A stretch of DNA of 41,677 nt from Basidiobolus ranarum (taxonomy: Eukaryota; Basidiobolomycota; Basidiobolomycetes; Basidiobolales): positions 1 through 41,677 of the forward strand of contig JASJQH010006912.1 of assembly GCA_040143965.1 (NCBI GenBank), written 5' to 3'. The notes beneath the pieces were generated by a model. The model was not told where the DNA came from. It worked only from the letters and a program-made list of their open reading frames with translations, and did no database searches. Shown one piece after another: positions 1-10,200 of this stretch. Every line of letters begins with the position of its first letter. Positions within the stretch are counted from its first letter, which is position 1. The translations under genes and the position numbers were made by a program.

Positions 1-7
1 AGCAAAC

Positions 8-490
8 ATGCCTCACTCATTCGGTTATCGTGCTCGTACCCGTCACTTGTTTTCCCAAAAATTCCGTGAACATGGTTCCATTAAGCTTTCGACTTACTTA
101 AAGACTTACCGTGTTGGTGATATTGTCGACATCAAGGCCAATGCTTCCGTCCAAAAGGGTATGCCTCACAAGTTCTACCACGGTAGAACTGGTATTGTCT
201 ACAACGTAACCAAGACCTCCGTTGGTGTCATCATCAACAAGCGTGTTGGTAACCGTTATATGGAGAAGCGTGTTAACATTCGTGTTGAGCACATCAGACA
301 CTCCAAATGTCGTGATGATTTCTTGCGCCGTGTCAAGGAAAATGCTCAAAAGAAAAAGGATGCCAAGGCTGCTGGTCAAACCATTCATCTTAAGCGCTTA
401 CCTGCCCAACCTCGTGGTGCTCGCCATGTCTCTATCAAGGACAACGCTCCCACCACTATCTACCCCATCGCTTACGAGACTTTAATTTAA
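8..490 (+). CDS. RPL21: 60S ribosomal protein eL21 (RPL21)
   Basis: Uninterrupted 160-codon ORF, the usual length of eukaryotic eL21, a structural protein of the large cytosolic ribosomal subunit. It opens MPHSFGYRARTRHLF and carries the family blocks STYLKTYRVGDIVDIKAN, KGMPHKFYHGRTG, VGVIINKRVGNRYMEKR and RVEHIRHSKCRDDF, ending in PYETLI-like IAYETLI. The basic stretch KENAQKKKDAKAAG near residue 115 fits the rRNA-binding tail. The ATG lies only 7 nt from the window edge, so the promoter and any 5' UTR intron are outside. The gene has no intron within the window and converges on the OTC gene, leaving about 310 bp for both 3' UTRs. Identification is by similarity to yeast RPL21 and is secure. 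Confidence 0.97.
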   Translation: MPHSFGYRARTRHLFSQKFREHGSIKLSTYLKTYRVGDIVDIKANASVQKGMPHKFYHGRTGIVYNVTKTSVGVIINKRVGNRYMEKRVNIRVEHIRHSKCRDDFLRRVKENAQKKKDAKAAGQTIHLKRLPAQPRGARHVSIKDNAPTTIYPIAYETLI

Positions 491-802
491 GTTAACCTAG
501 ACTTCGGCGTACTATCTAAATAAATTTGTTCATCAATGAGTACAAGTTTTACATGCTCGTAGCAAGGAAATTTCTTTGTCATCAGTATGAGGCAGCCCCT
601 CTGTAAATATGATAAACATTTAAACAACTTTTTCATTGCTTCTATATATATATTAATATTATATACATACATACATCCGAATATTTAACCATTGCTATAA
701 GAGGTAATGTTTCTAAATCTAAGGAATTTATTACAAGGCAATATATGAATTACATAACATAGTAGAGTGAAATATCGAAGCAAATGAAATTAATCAGAGC
801 GA

Positions 803-2045
803 TTAGGATTCGAACTCGCCCTTAGCGAAAAGGGCTTCAAAAACAGCGAGTATAGTCCATTTACGATTCTCTGCTTCTTCGAAGACTAGGGAATTTTTGG
901 AATAGAATACTTCATCATCCACCTCCTCCGGTTTGCGAGGTAAGCAATGAAGGAACTTCCAATTTTCATTAGGTTTACCTTTGTTAATCATATCTATCGT
1001 AATTTGATATCCAGCAAATTCTTCAAGTCTTTGGGCTTTTTCAGATTCTTGGCCCATACTGACCCATGTGTCAGTAACGATAACATCTGCTTCACGAATA
1101 GCTTCCAGGGGAGAGGAGGTGAAGGAGAGTTTGGTGTTTGACTTTGCTGCTTCTTTTTTCGCGATTTCCAGAACATCTTCATCAGGGTGGTATTTAGAAG
1201 GTGTAGCAATAGAAAGGTGGATACCAAGCTTAGGTAATGCAACCATCATACTATGAAGGATGTTATTGGCGTCACCGACCCAAGCAACCTTGAGTCCAGG
1301 TAGGGTTTCTTCAGGATGTACAAGGTGAGCACGGTAAGAAGCATCAAGATTATCACCCTGGTCATTTGCGTATACTTCATGAAGAGTTAACAAATCAGCC
1401 AGAATCTGAGTAGGATGGTATTTATCAGTCAAAGCATTTACTACGGGGACAGTAGAATATTTTGCAAGTTCCTAAATCAAGCATGATATAAGCATATTGA
1501 ACTCGTGCCATTTATCTTCGTTACTTCCTCTTACCAAAATTTCTTCGTGAGCACCCACACGAGCCATAATTCCATTTACCATACTGGAAACAACGACAGC
1601 AGTATCTAAGAGCGATTCATTCACACCCATTTGAATATCTTGAGAACCAAGGAACATAGCATGGCCACCTTGAAATATAACTTTGGTTAATAAAAAGTAG
1701 ATGGAGGGTAAATGTTATTTTCGTTCACATACCAAGGTATGCAGTGGCAGTCTCAGAAGCAACACGAGTACGAGTAGAGCGCTTGGAGAAGATCATGGCG
1801 ACACTTTTACCATCTAAAGGCTTTGTTGAAGGTTTATCCTCGCACTTGACATTATATTTGTGTTGAGCGGCACTAATTAAAAGTCGATGTATCTGCTCTT
1901 TAGTGAGATCAGCTAAAGTTATGAGGTGATTTACTGGCTTGGCCTTGACGGGTAAATTTTGCATTTGGGAGACAGACGAGAGCACTAAAAGAATGTGTAA
2001 GTGAGTGGATACTTATTGAATGATGCGCTAAAGAAATAACATACT
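803..2045 (-). CDS. ARG3: Ornithine carbamoyltransferase
   Basis: Makes citrulline from ornithine and carbamoyl phosphate in arginine synthesis. Exons on the minus strand: 2045 (one base), 1984-1733, 1668-1535, 1471-803, giving 351 aa, the normal size. Carbamoyl-phosphate site SKRSTRTR, then HPTQ and the ornithine/catalytic motif HCLPRK are present. Introns are 60, 64 and 63 nt with GTATGT/GTAAGA donors and AG acceptors. The start is unusual: the frame opens at an acceptor (AG at 1986-1985), and a good GTATGT donor 60 nt upstream would join A(2045) to TG(1984-1983) to make the start codon. If that intron is not used, translation would begin at the next ATG, 1964, giving 344 aa. No strong mitochondrial presequence is visible in either form. 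The upstream frame has stops, so a longer N-terminus would need another exon. Confidence 0.9.
1985..2044 (-). other. Predicted intron splitting the OTC start codon
   Basis: GTATGT donor at 2044, TTTTAG acceptor ending at 1985, 60 nt, the same size class as the confirmed neighbouring introns. Splicing leaves A|TG exactly in frame with the OTC coding exon. The role is inferred from consensus and phase only. Confidence 0.55.
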
Positions 2046-3003
2046 TTTGAAATATAAAACTGAATGAGAAGATAATCTCCTCGTCTTTCCGGCATCTCTT
2101 TAAATAGTTTACCGGCTAACCTGTAGTCACGGTGAATCAGAATATTCACATCCTTACCTCCACTTGTATTTACAGATCCGACTAATCTCGATATGACAGA
2201 ACATGGGTCAAAGATATCACTAACGATGATGATGTAGAATTAGTCACGGCGGCCTGAAAAGTCAGTCATCGTGGAAAGATACTAAATTAAGGTACAACTT
2301 GGTATGAAATTTGTCAGCTGTTGAGGTAAAATCATCCAAAAAAGGATATCAACACGAGCGGAATTTTACACTTGACAATAAGCTGCTACCATTTTGGACT
2401 AATTAGGAAATATTAGGTGACACCTTGATTCAGGTATCGTTGCTATGGTAAGTATATCGAATTAGATACAACTTCCCAGGAATATTTCCATCTAACAGCA
2501 CCAGAATTTGGATAAATATAATCTACCAAACAGGGTAGATGCGGAAAACAAATGGAACGCGGAAAATGAAAATCATGTATACCATACATCACGCACAACA
2601 GTGACAGAATGTAATGGAAGCAGGGTAACCCCCAATTGAAAGGATATGATTCAGCATTTATATCTACACAGACAAGTACATACATTGAATTCATGGCTCG
2701 AAGCAAAGACAACCAATGTTAATAACTTAGAAAGAACAAGAGAATTATGAAGGTAACAGCTAAATAAAGTAAAGAGCAGTGAATCTAGGTTTTACATGTG
2801 GGTGACGGTGGAAAGGTGGTGATCTAGAATAAGTAAAGAGATGAACTTCAGGATAGATAACTGAAGAGATAGCCTGCCTCTCTCAAGGAAATTGTTTGTA
2901 CTTTCGCAAGAAGGTTTCATTGAATCGGTGACACTTCTTGATGATATGTTGGAAACCAGATCTGGCTAACATAAACTTTGATAGTACGAATAGTGTACAA
3001 AAC
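2046..3003. other. Intergenic: OTC promoter and 3' flank of the APSES gene
   Basis: Nearly 1 kb without a convincing gene. An 89-codon minus-strand frame (2443-2712) has no recognisable domain and sits in the likely 3' UTR/terminator area of the APSES gene. AT-rich with no repeats of note. The OTC promoter should lie in the part nearest 2046. Confidence 0.5.
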
Positions 3004-4832
3004 CTAAGATTGGGGCTGTTTTAAAGTTTGAGGATAAGTAAAGCGTTGCTCATTGGGTGCATTCTCACTTTCATATCTATCAGTGTCATAATGACCATCA
3101 GTGGTCTCGTATATGTTCTCACTTTCACTTTCAGGTGGACTTAGGTTCTCAAAGAGTAAGCCTAAGGATTCCTGATGTAGAGCATTGCTGTGATTTAGTT
3201 GTCGTTCATAGTTTTGCTCCCGGTGTTCTTGTGCAGATGGATCCAAAAAGTCATGATGCTCATTATTCCCATTGGATTCTTGAACAATGTAGTGCTCGGC
3301 ATCGGGCAACTTAATTCGTTTGTTCATAGATGGTGATATGTCACAGTGGAAGTTTGAGTTTGGCTGAGCAATTGATGGAGAAGGAAGAGAGCTTGGAGAC
3401 AAAGTGAGTGGTGAGGGAAAGCTAGCAAAAGTTCTTCCTAAAGGTGTTGTGATAGGCTTTGCTAGAGGACTTGAAATGGATCCTGTATTAGAATAAGTGT
3501 ATGCACCATAGTTGTCTTCAGTATCATCAAAACTCCTTTTCTTAAGATTCAGGTACGGTCTTCCGGACCCATCAAAGCTCTTATTAGGCTCAGCAGGTGG
3601 AACAAAATGACTAGTTGAATATTTGGAATAACTAGAGTTGATAACGGGAGAGTTATGAGACGAGTTGACTGCTTCGTTATCATCATGCACCTCAGAATGG
3701 GATGAGTTAAGTAGGTTGCTATTCATACTAGGGCTAGACCCTACTGGGGGGTGTGAGATCCCTTGAGACCCGTAAAGTCCTTGACCACCCATTAACTGAG
3801 ATACTGAAGCTCCATAAGGGATCTGTGGCTTTGAAGGAACTCCACCTGAGTGACCAAGAGAATTCATATAAGAATGATTTCCGTTAGGAGCGGACATCTG
3901 TTGTGGGCCAACATTCGGGGGACAATGTGGGTTGTACAAGAATGGTGATGGATCGTCCACAAAGAGAGGATAGAGGAGGTCGGCAATTTTGAATTGGGCA
4001 GCCAAAGCCTTTGCTCTTTGAAATGTAATCCTTGAAACATTGATCAGAAAATTAGTAATGCATACAATAAACTAAGATTTATCAAAGAATATTCTTACCA
4101 AACTCCTTTCAAATGCATAGCTCCGACTTTAACAACGACTCTGCCTTTTTCATTTTTTAGGATACCATCACGCTTTCCTCGTGACATTCCTGTAACATTT
4201 AAAAGCTTGGTTCCATTAACCATATCATTATCTAGAATACCGAGAATGTGATAATTAATATCAGAACTCTATTGAGATGATGTATAGGAGAAATTACCTT
4301 GTCGACGAGCAACGCATATTCCTTTAGCATCCACTTGGTAACAGACAGTGTTTTCATCTTCCCACAGAGTAGTAGTGAGTTTCGGGCGAGGATGACTCGG
4401 AAAACCCATTCCAGCAAGACCAAGCCAAGAATTGTTCATCCCCGTAGGGAGCATGGTGCTGGCCCAAGAGGTGGTTGGTGACCATGGACTAGTCGGGTAA
4501 GCCATACGCGGGGAATCCATGATGGACTGGTGAGGGGAGTAAAGTTGGGGGGATTGTGTTGGAGTAGCGCTGCCGTAAAATGTATCCTGAAGCGGGAGAC
4601 TCATAGACATGGTAGGAGCAAAGTTGTTTGGTGAGTTAACACCGACAAATGGATTATTGGAAGGAGTAGATTGAAAATTAGATGAATAGGGTGAGAAGTA
4701 TGGACTGGGGGCTGGGGAGTTTAGGTTGGAAATTGAATGCTCCTGCCCATTTCCGCCAGTACGCCCTCCAGCATTTGGAGATCCGGCGTTAATGAAATGT
4801 GAGGGAGAAGAGAAAGGATATGGGGAAGACAT
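3004..4832 (-). CDS. stuA: APSES-domain transcription factor, StuA/Asm1/Efg1 type
   Basis: Nuclear DNA-binding regulator. In fungi this family controls development, conidiation and dimorphism. Exons 4832-4298, 4231-4099, 4030-3004 give 564 aa, with introns of 66 and 68 nt inside the APSES domain. That domain spans about residues 149-249: [71 protein letters not shown]. All of this follows the StuA subgroup rather than the Swi4/Mbp1 cell-cycle subgroup. No ankyrin repeats follow the domain, which also fits StuA. The long Ser/Pro/Asn-rich N-terminus and C-terminus are probably disordered activation regions. Basic patches KKRSFDD and NKRIKLPD are candidate nuclear localisation signals. The start is the first ATG (4832). 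The frame upstream closes with a stop, so an extra 5' exon is possible but not seen. Confidence 0.93.
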
Positions 4833-5332
4833 ATTAGAAGTAACAGATGTGACTAGTGCAGTCAAGTATTCTAGTAAGGCAATCTATACCGACAAACAAA
4901 ACTTGAGTTCACTTTACAATCGTAAATAGTGGAGCCAACACAAACTATTGGCAAAGAATACAAAGTATGATGGCTCGATAAAAAATGTTCGAAGAAAGTC
5001 AAGTGAAAGATAAGGTAATCCGAGTAATAGACGGATATTTAGGGCCTCTACAGGTTTTAAATAGAGAGATTCCAATTACTTAATGAGTGCTTAACCGACT
5101 TTGTCACTTTCAACAATAGGAGGAAGGATAAGGGGAGCTATTTTTCTTTCCCCTTTTTGTTGAGATCATTTTGGATCAAAACCCCTTTTAGTTGATTGAA
5201 AGGTAGGGCTAGGGTTAGGTAGACTGCTCAATACATGGATTAGGGAAAGCTACACGGAGAAAGCTACACGGACCAGAGAAAATCAGGTAAATTTGTTTAA
5301 TAGTATATCATGGCTTGAACTGAGAAGCGGTA
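4833..5332. promoter_or_regulatory. Upstream region of the APSES gene
   Basis: Probable promoter and 5' leader of the StuA-like gene. It holds a degenerate telomere-like run (two TAGGG units and TTAGG around 5204-5219) and a 13-nt direct repeat, AAAGCTACACGGA, at 5246-5258 and 5260-5272. StuA homologues often have long leaders. No splice-consistent 5' coding exon was found here. Confidence 0.35.
5246..5272. repeat. Tandem direct repeat, 14-nt period
   Basis: AAAGCTACACGGA occurs twice, at 5246-5258 and 5260-5272, separated by one base. It lies about 420 bp upstream of the APSES start codon, so it may be a duplicated binding site or a simple local duplication. Confidence 0.8.
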
Positions 5333-5539
5333 TCATGTACTCCCATGCCCCTTAGCATGTATGACTACGTGAATGAGTGCAAATATTACGATAAATGTAA
5401 TAAGTAGCTTTTCACGAATGCCTGAAGAGAAATCATTCGGAGCTGAAACGAAGGCGAGTAATGAGGTAACAACAATCATAATACATTCCAACCAAAGCCT
5501 GGTAAGAGCCCTCTCTCCCTTTGTCTTTTTACTGTTCAT
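5333..5539 (-). CDS. Possible small two-TM membrane protein
   Basis: An ATG-initiated 68-codon frame encoding a basic head (MNSKKTKGERALTRL), a hydrophobic stretch of about 17 residues (CIMIVVTSLLAFVS), a polar loop (APNDFSSGIREK) and a second hydrophobic stretch (LLITFIVIFALIHVV), ending in HAKGHGST. This helix-loop-helix layout with positive flanks is what a small membrane protein would show, and few random frames look this orderly. I do not recognise a family. It lies upstream of the APSES gene on the same strand, about 500 bp from that gene's start, so it could instead be a chance frame in a long leader. An out-of-frame ATG begins 4 nt upstream. Confidence 0.3.
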   Translation of the reverse strand: MNSKKTKGERALTRLWLECIMIVVTSLLAFVSAPNDFSSGIREKLLITFIVIFALIHVVIHAKGHGST

Positions 5540-5778
5540 TCATCCTGCTTGAAATAAAACAGCCCATGTGGCAAAGATATTTATGCATGCGTGCATACAA
5601 TCTAGCAATTTTACGTGTGCCTGGAGAACCCCTCAATTCGTTCTGTTCGAAAAGATAAACAAATGAAACCACTCAAGGAATTACACCACTAATAGAGTTT
5701 TAGAGATGTCGATGTCGCCAATATTGCCGAGAATATCAGGCGTGTGGATTAGTTAGTAACTAGTGAAAGTTTCCCTCT

Positions 5779-6027
5779 CTATCGCCGGCATGTATCTACA
5801 TGATAATTATGCACGACCCAAGAATAAACGCAGGCGTCACATTTACATCCATATCCCTGCTTGGTATAGCGGGGATTTCCTTCACTGGAGCTGATCTCAA
5901 TTCGATCTTGAGCAACCATACACTCTGGTGAATTGGAGCCAATCGGCTTCACACACATCTTGTAATTGAATCCGCGATTGAAACTCAAACAATATGGATC
6001 AATACTACCACTACTATTACTATTACT
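5779..6027 (-). CDS. Possible cysteine-rich coding exon (fragment)
   Basis: An open minus-strand frame reads Ser/Asn-rich sequence followed by a cysteine-rich segment: PYCLSFNRG, KMCVKP, SPECMVAQ, GYGCKCDACVYSW and DTCRR before the stop. That is seven cysteines in about 75 residues. A low-complexity Ser linker followed by a Cys-rich module is common in secreted or cell-wall fungal proteins. There is no ATG near the left end of the module and no signal peptide. The Ser/Asn linker is encoded by a TAC/ATT trinucleotide repeat. It could be a terminal exon whose upstream exons I cannot find, a decayed gene, or a chance frame. No family recognised. Confidence 0.22.
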   Translation of the reverse strand, partial: SNSNSSGSIDPYCLSFNRGFNYKMCVKPIGSNSPECMVAQDRIEISSSEGNPRYTKQGYGCKCDACVYSWVVHNYHVDTCRR

Positions 6028-6045
6028 ACGACTACTACTACTCTG
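6001..6045. repeat. TAC/TAT trinucleotide microsatellite
   Basis: Imperfect run of tac/tat/tac-type triplets on the plus strand. On one strand it would encode Tyr-rich and on the other Ser/Asn-rich sequence. It is a simple repeat and could expand or contract. Confidence 0.85.
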
Positions 6046-6309
6046 CTAGCACTACGGCTACCGCCATCCTTCAATCGCCATCAGGTTTGGAGCAAAAAGA
6101 GTTTGAAACAGTTTGTGGTGGGTATCATATCGTGGCATCGTGTGTACCATATCCTGACAACTTGTCGTCTTGGAACTAAGAATTACAGAAATCCGTATAT
6201 GAATTAGTATAAATCGTGCATCTCACACCGTCATAGAACATCCTAACTTGATTGTGCTTAAGGTTTTACTTGGATTTTCTGTAAATCTTTTCTTGTTTTG
6301 CATTAAACT

Positions 6310-6388
6310 TTAGTTCTTTTTATCGGGTCATGTTCTGCATTCGTATTTAGTTCTTATCGGGTCTTGTGCATTCGTATTCAGTTCTTCA
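6310..6388. repeat. Imperfect tandem repeat, about 32-36 nt period
   Basis: The segment beginning TAGTTCTT, running through ATCGGGTC and ending GCATTCGTAT, occurs at about 6310-6345 and again at about 6346-6377, with a partial third start (CAGTTCTT) after it. The copies differ by small indels. The repeat lies in noncoding DNA between the APSES and MIT genes. Confidence 0.75.
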
Positions 6389-6417
6389 GTCATTGGGGTA
6401 GAACAGAACCAGCTCCT

Positions 6418-6458
6418 CATGCATTATTGACCATACACTATTAACCATGCATTATTGC
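6418..6458. repeat. Short direct repeat CATGCATTATTG
   Basis: CATGCATTATTG occurs at 6418-6429 and 6446-6457, with a related copy (CCATACACTATTAA) in between. With the neighbouring tandem repeat it shows that this intergenic segment has undergone local duplication. Confidence 0.7.
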
Positions 6459-7274
6459 TTGAACAACAGTAATTTTATTTCGTACTCTTATCACCAACCA
6501 AAGCATGAGTGGAAAGTGGATACAAATACAGACACTGACACAGATACGGTTAGTAACACTGCTCATTCGAGTACAGATTAATCTAAGCATCATCATCTAC
6601 TAAGTAGTGTTCTGAACCTAAGTTTCGCGTCAAACTATTCTGGATCTGAGCGTGTTAATTAAAGAACTTCCTTTCATGACAATCAAGCAGGAGCTAAGGA
6701 GGATGAACTAGGGAGGATGAGCGTGATATGATTTATCATCCCCTACTGTTCACGTACGATTTTCGTTACTGCATTCACTAACAGTTCCTATTTATGTTCG
6801 CTGGTCATCCTAATTTATGCTTTTTCCTTGAAAGGCAAAAGGTTATATTTTCTTTATCTTCCGGATAATTATACTATTGGGCTTGATGGCCTTAATTACC
6901 ATCAAATATGGATTTTAAGCCCCATGATGGACATCTCCCTCGCTTGATTATTTGCTGTAGATTTTATTGCCTTTAATATGATAACCATAATCAAAATCAT
7001 TCTGATTGAAATGTTAGACTCCTTTTTCTAAGAACCCCTTTCTATTCTTGTCATATTAACTACTTACTACTTGAGCGTAAAGCTTACTATTTTCTTACTT
7101 TTGATATACTTCCTGGTAAAGCTCCACGCGACAAAAACTAGCTAAAATATAATAGTTTGTTTGATAGCACGTATTTAGCTTCTTTATTTCTGTTTTCACT
7201 AGCATACTGCAACGTGGGCTGTAACTTCAAACGCTTTCTAAATCGTTTGGCGTAAGCCGTCATAACCTTGTGAG

Positions 7275-10200
7275 ATGGCTGCTTCAACGAAAACTGCTAC
7301 TCCCACTTCTCTACCACAAAACCAGTTAAATACATCTCCTAAAACGTTATTGACAATTGCACTAAGTAGAGCCCAAGATGCCGTTCAACTTGACAGTCAG
7401 AAGAAGCTGGATGAAGCCATTATGGCTTACCAGGAGGCCGCAGACTTATTGTCACAGGTCATGGATAGAGCGGAGAATGCTAATAATCGAAAAAAGCTTC
7501 GACAGATTGTGAGTTCTCGTTTTAGCATAATTTTAATTCTCATTATCTGCACCCTAGTTTTAGAGAATTTGTTACTATCCTTTGTTGAGTTTGAACTTTT
7601 GATAATTTATCTAACATATTGATACGGGATTTTCTTTCTTTTTATAGCACCAAACTTACACGAATCGCATATTTCTTTTAAATAATTCCAAAAATTCAAT
7701 ACCAAATTCACCTGGACTTAGCTCTGCATATAACCGTAAGAGTATGGACTTTTATTTAAGGAACTTTCCATAAAACTTATTATGAGACCACTTCATTTTT
7801 TTAGAAATCACAAACATACCTCCCTCCTTTCAGGCTTTAGAAACTAGGAATGAAGAGAATCAAGCTGACAGTCAAGCTTCGCCTAATATACATAATTTAC
7901 GAAAAAAGATGTCGGCGCCATTGTTGCGGACCCCAAATAGGACTCATTTTGTCACAGAAGAAAATTCGAGATTTTCTACCTATACACAAGTCCCTGCTGG
8001 GTTTCAACTTGAACTTCCTCCCAGTGCACATGCTGCAGATGCAAAGCAAGCGCTGAATGGTTATCTTCCGGCACAGGAAAATACTCCGAAGAAGCCACCT
8101 AGTGTACCCGACTCACCACTATCTCATCTTTTACCACCTACTTCTGCTAGATTAACGGCTTTATCTAAACAATTCCCTGGCTCTAGCTCTACGCAAAATG
8201 AGGCGAGAGAAAATGGTAGAATGCGCGGAGGGTCCTTTTCGGAAAGAACTTTGCCTTCTTTAGAAAGAATGCGCGAACGTAAGGAGGCATTTGGACACCC
8301 AATTTTGAGAAAACAATTATCCAGTAGTGCTTTACAACAGGATAGTTTACGCTCTAAATTCCAACCCAAGCTTTCAGTAATTATCTCTAATTCGGAAAAT
8401 ACTTCTGCACAAAATGCGCCAACGGATTTGAAAACTCACAGATCTAGTAGATCAAGAGGCTATTCTCTATCCGAATTAAATCAAAGAGAATCCTTCCGAC
8501 AAACATTGGGTAATCTACCTCCACCCCCCTTCCCACCTCCTGGACTAAGCCCTAATGTTGTCCTTTTGTCAGAGCAAAGTAACGATTTAATTATTCCTGA
8601 TGGTAAGAGTGCATTCCCTATCTTCTTCATCATACAAATTGAGGCTAAACATCCTTTCTGGGGAATATTCAGAAAGTAACACATCTCCGAAGTCATCTAC
8701 ATGGTTAAATCAAAAGCAAGAAGCAAACAACGAATACCTGAAGTCCGATCCTTCTGGTAAGCGCCCTATCATTCTCCTCATCCTTTCATATTTTTTAATT
8801 TTGTAAATCTTTGAAATAATCACCTAGTGGGAGCTCATCGAGATAGCAAAGTTGATGTAGATTTAGATGATGATGAGCACCTTCAATACTATATTACTTC
8901 AGATAATCCTCGTTTGATGCAAAGTCTGCAAAAACCCTATCCTACTGGACAACCAATCTCCGTAAGAAATGAGAATCCCAACGAATTCGATAGCCTACTA
9001 CCTCTAAGATCCTCATCTCTGCCTAGAAAATTGGGAGCTGGACCCGTTAAAACCCATCGCCCGCTACCTCTCGATATCTCTAAAATCGATGCTGATTATG
9101 ATAAGTCAATGGATTCCTCCAAAGGACAGAAATTTCCTCCTGCCCTCAAAAGACTGGGATCTGATCAGAACCTTAATGGTGAATTCGCTCTAGAGCCACC
9201 TAGATCTGCCACATTCAAACCACCAACCCCTAAGTTCCCTCCTCCTGAAGCCATTAGGCCTTTCGATACTAAAAATGTCGCTAAAGAGACGAACAATATT
9301 GACGAGCAGTTCACAGTTGACGAGTCGGATTCTCAACTATCCCTACTATCCAGCGCTAAGGCAGTCTTCAACCGAGAACCTCCTCCTCCGCTCTCTGTCA
9401 TTACATATCGTCCTAGTGCTACTCCTCCTCCAGGAACTGCTCCTATTCTTAGAGATAGACCGGGTGCCAATGGAGGCTCTATCCAGCTAGCTAGTATGGC
9501 AGCTTTGAAGGCTGAAAATACCCAAAAAAAGGGATCATTAACCGCTGACCATTTGGCTTCGCGAACATCGATTTTGGCACCTAACTTCCGGAGGAAAATG
9601 TCACTTCCAATGGGATTAGGAGCATCTAACATGATGAGGTCAGCTGTACAGAATACCAACTCATCGTTAATGCCGAAATCACATAATGGTAGTAATATAA
9701 ATCTATCTGCGGATCCCTCTCCTACTGGATCCTATTTTACAAATCCTAATCGCCGACCACACAAAGGGCTTACGCTTTTTGACATTGTGCTTGAGGAGCC
9801 GCAAGAGGTAGGAATTCAATTAGTGATTTTTAGTACCCCCTCGAATATATAACCAACAGTTTATTTTAGGGCACCTCTTTATTCGAAGATCCCCCACAAA
9901 AACCTGAGCTGCAGCCTTTCTGGCTTATGCGGTGTTTTGAGCGCAGTATGATGAATGGCGGGTTTATTTCAGCTAGAATGTATATTCCACGCAGTCTTTG
10001 GTAAATTTCTCTTACACATATGTTTATTTGGTGAATTCCAAAAGCAACAATACACTTATTTTTACCATGATGAACCCGTAGGTATCAAAGTGGGGCGCGT
10101 CTTAGTGCCATCGAAGCTAAAATCTCAGCGTGCGAGCTAATCACTGCTACACTGTACAACATGGTTCTTTCTTTAGGCCAAATCATTCCCAATACCAACA

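Larger units (their letters stand above)
6180..7274. promoter_or_regulatory. Intergenic region upstream of the MIT-domain gene
   Basis: About 1.1 kb with no credible ORF. It contains the two short repeat clusters listed separately and AT-rich unique DNA. The part closest to 7275 is the expected promoter and 5' UTR of the MIT-domain gene. I see no tRNA or mobile-element signature. Confidence 0.4.

Noticed and set aside
2443-2712. 89-codon minus-strand frame
   Set aside because: No domain, lies in the expected 3' flank of the APSES gene, composition like noncoding DNA.
5994-6179. Tyr-rich plus-strand frame
   Set aside because: The Tyr run comes from the triplet microsatellite. The remainder shows no family; the opposite strand looks slightly better but is also weak.
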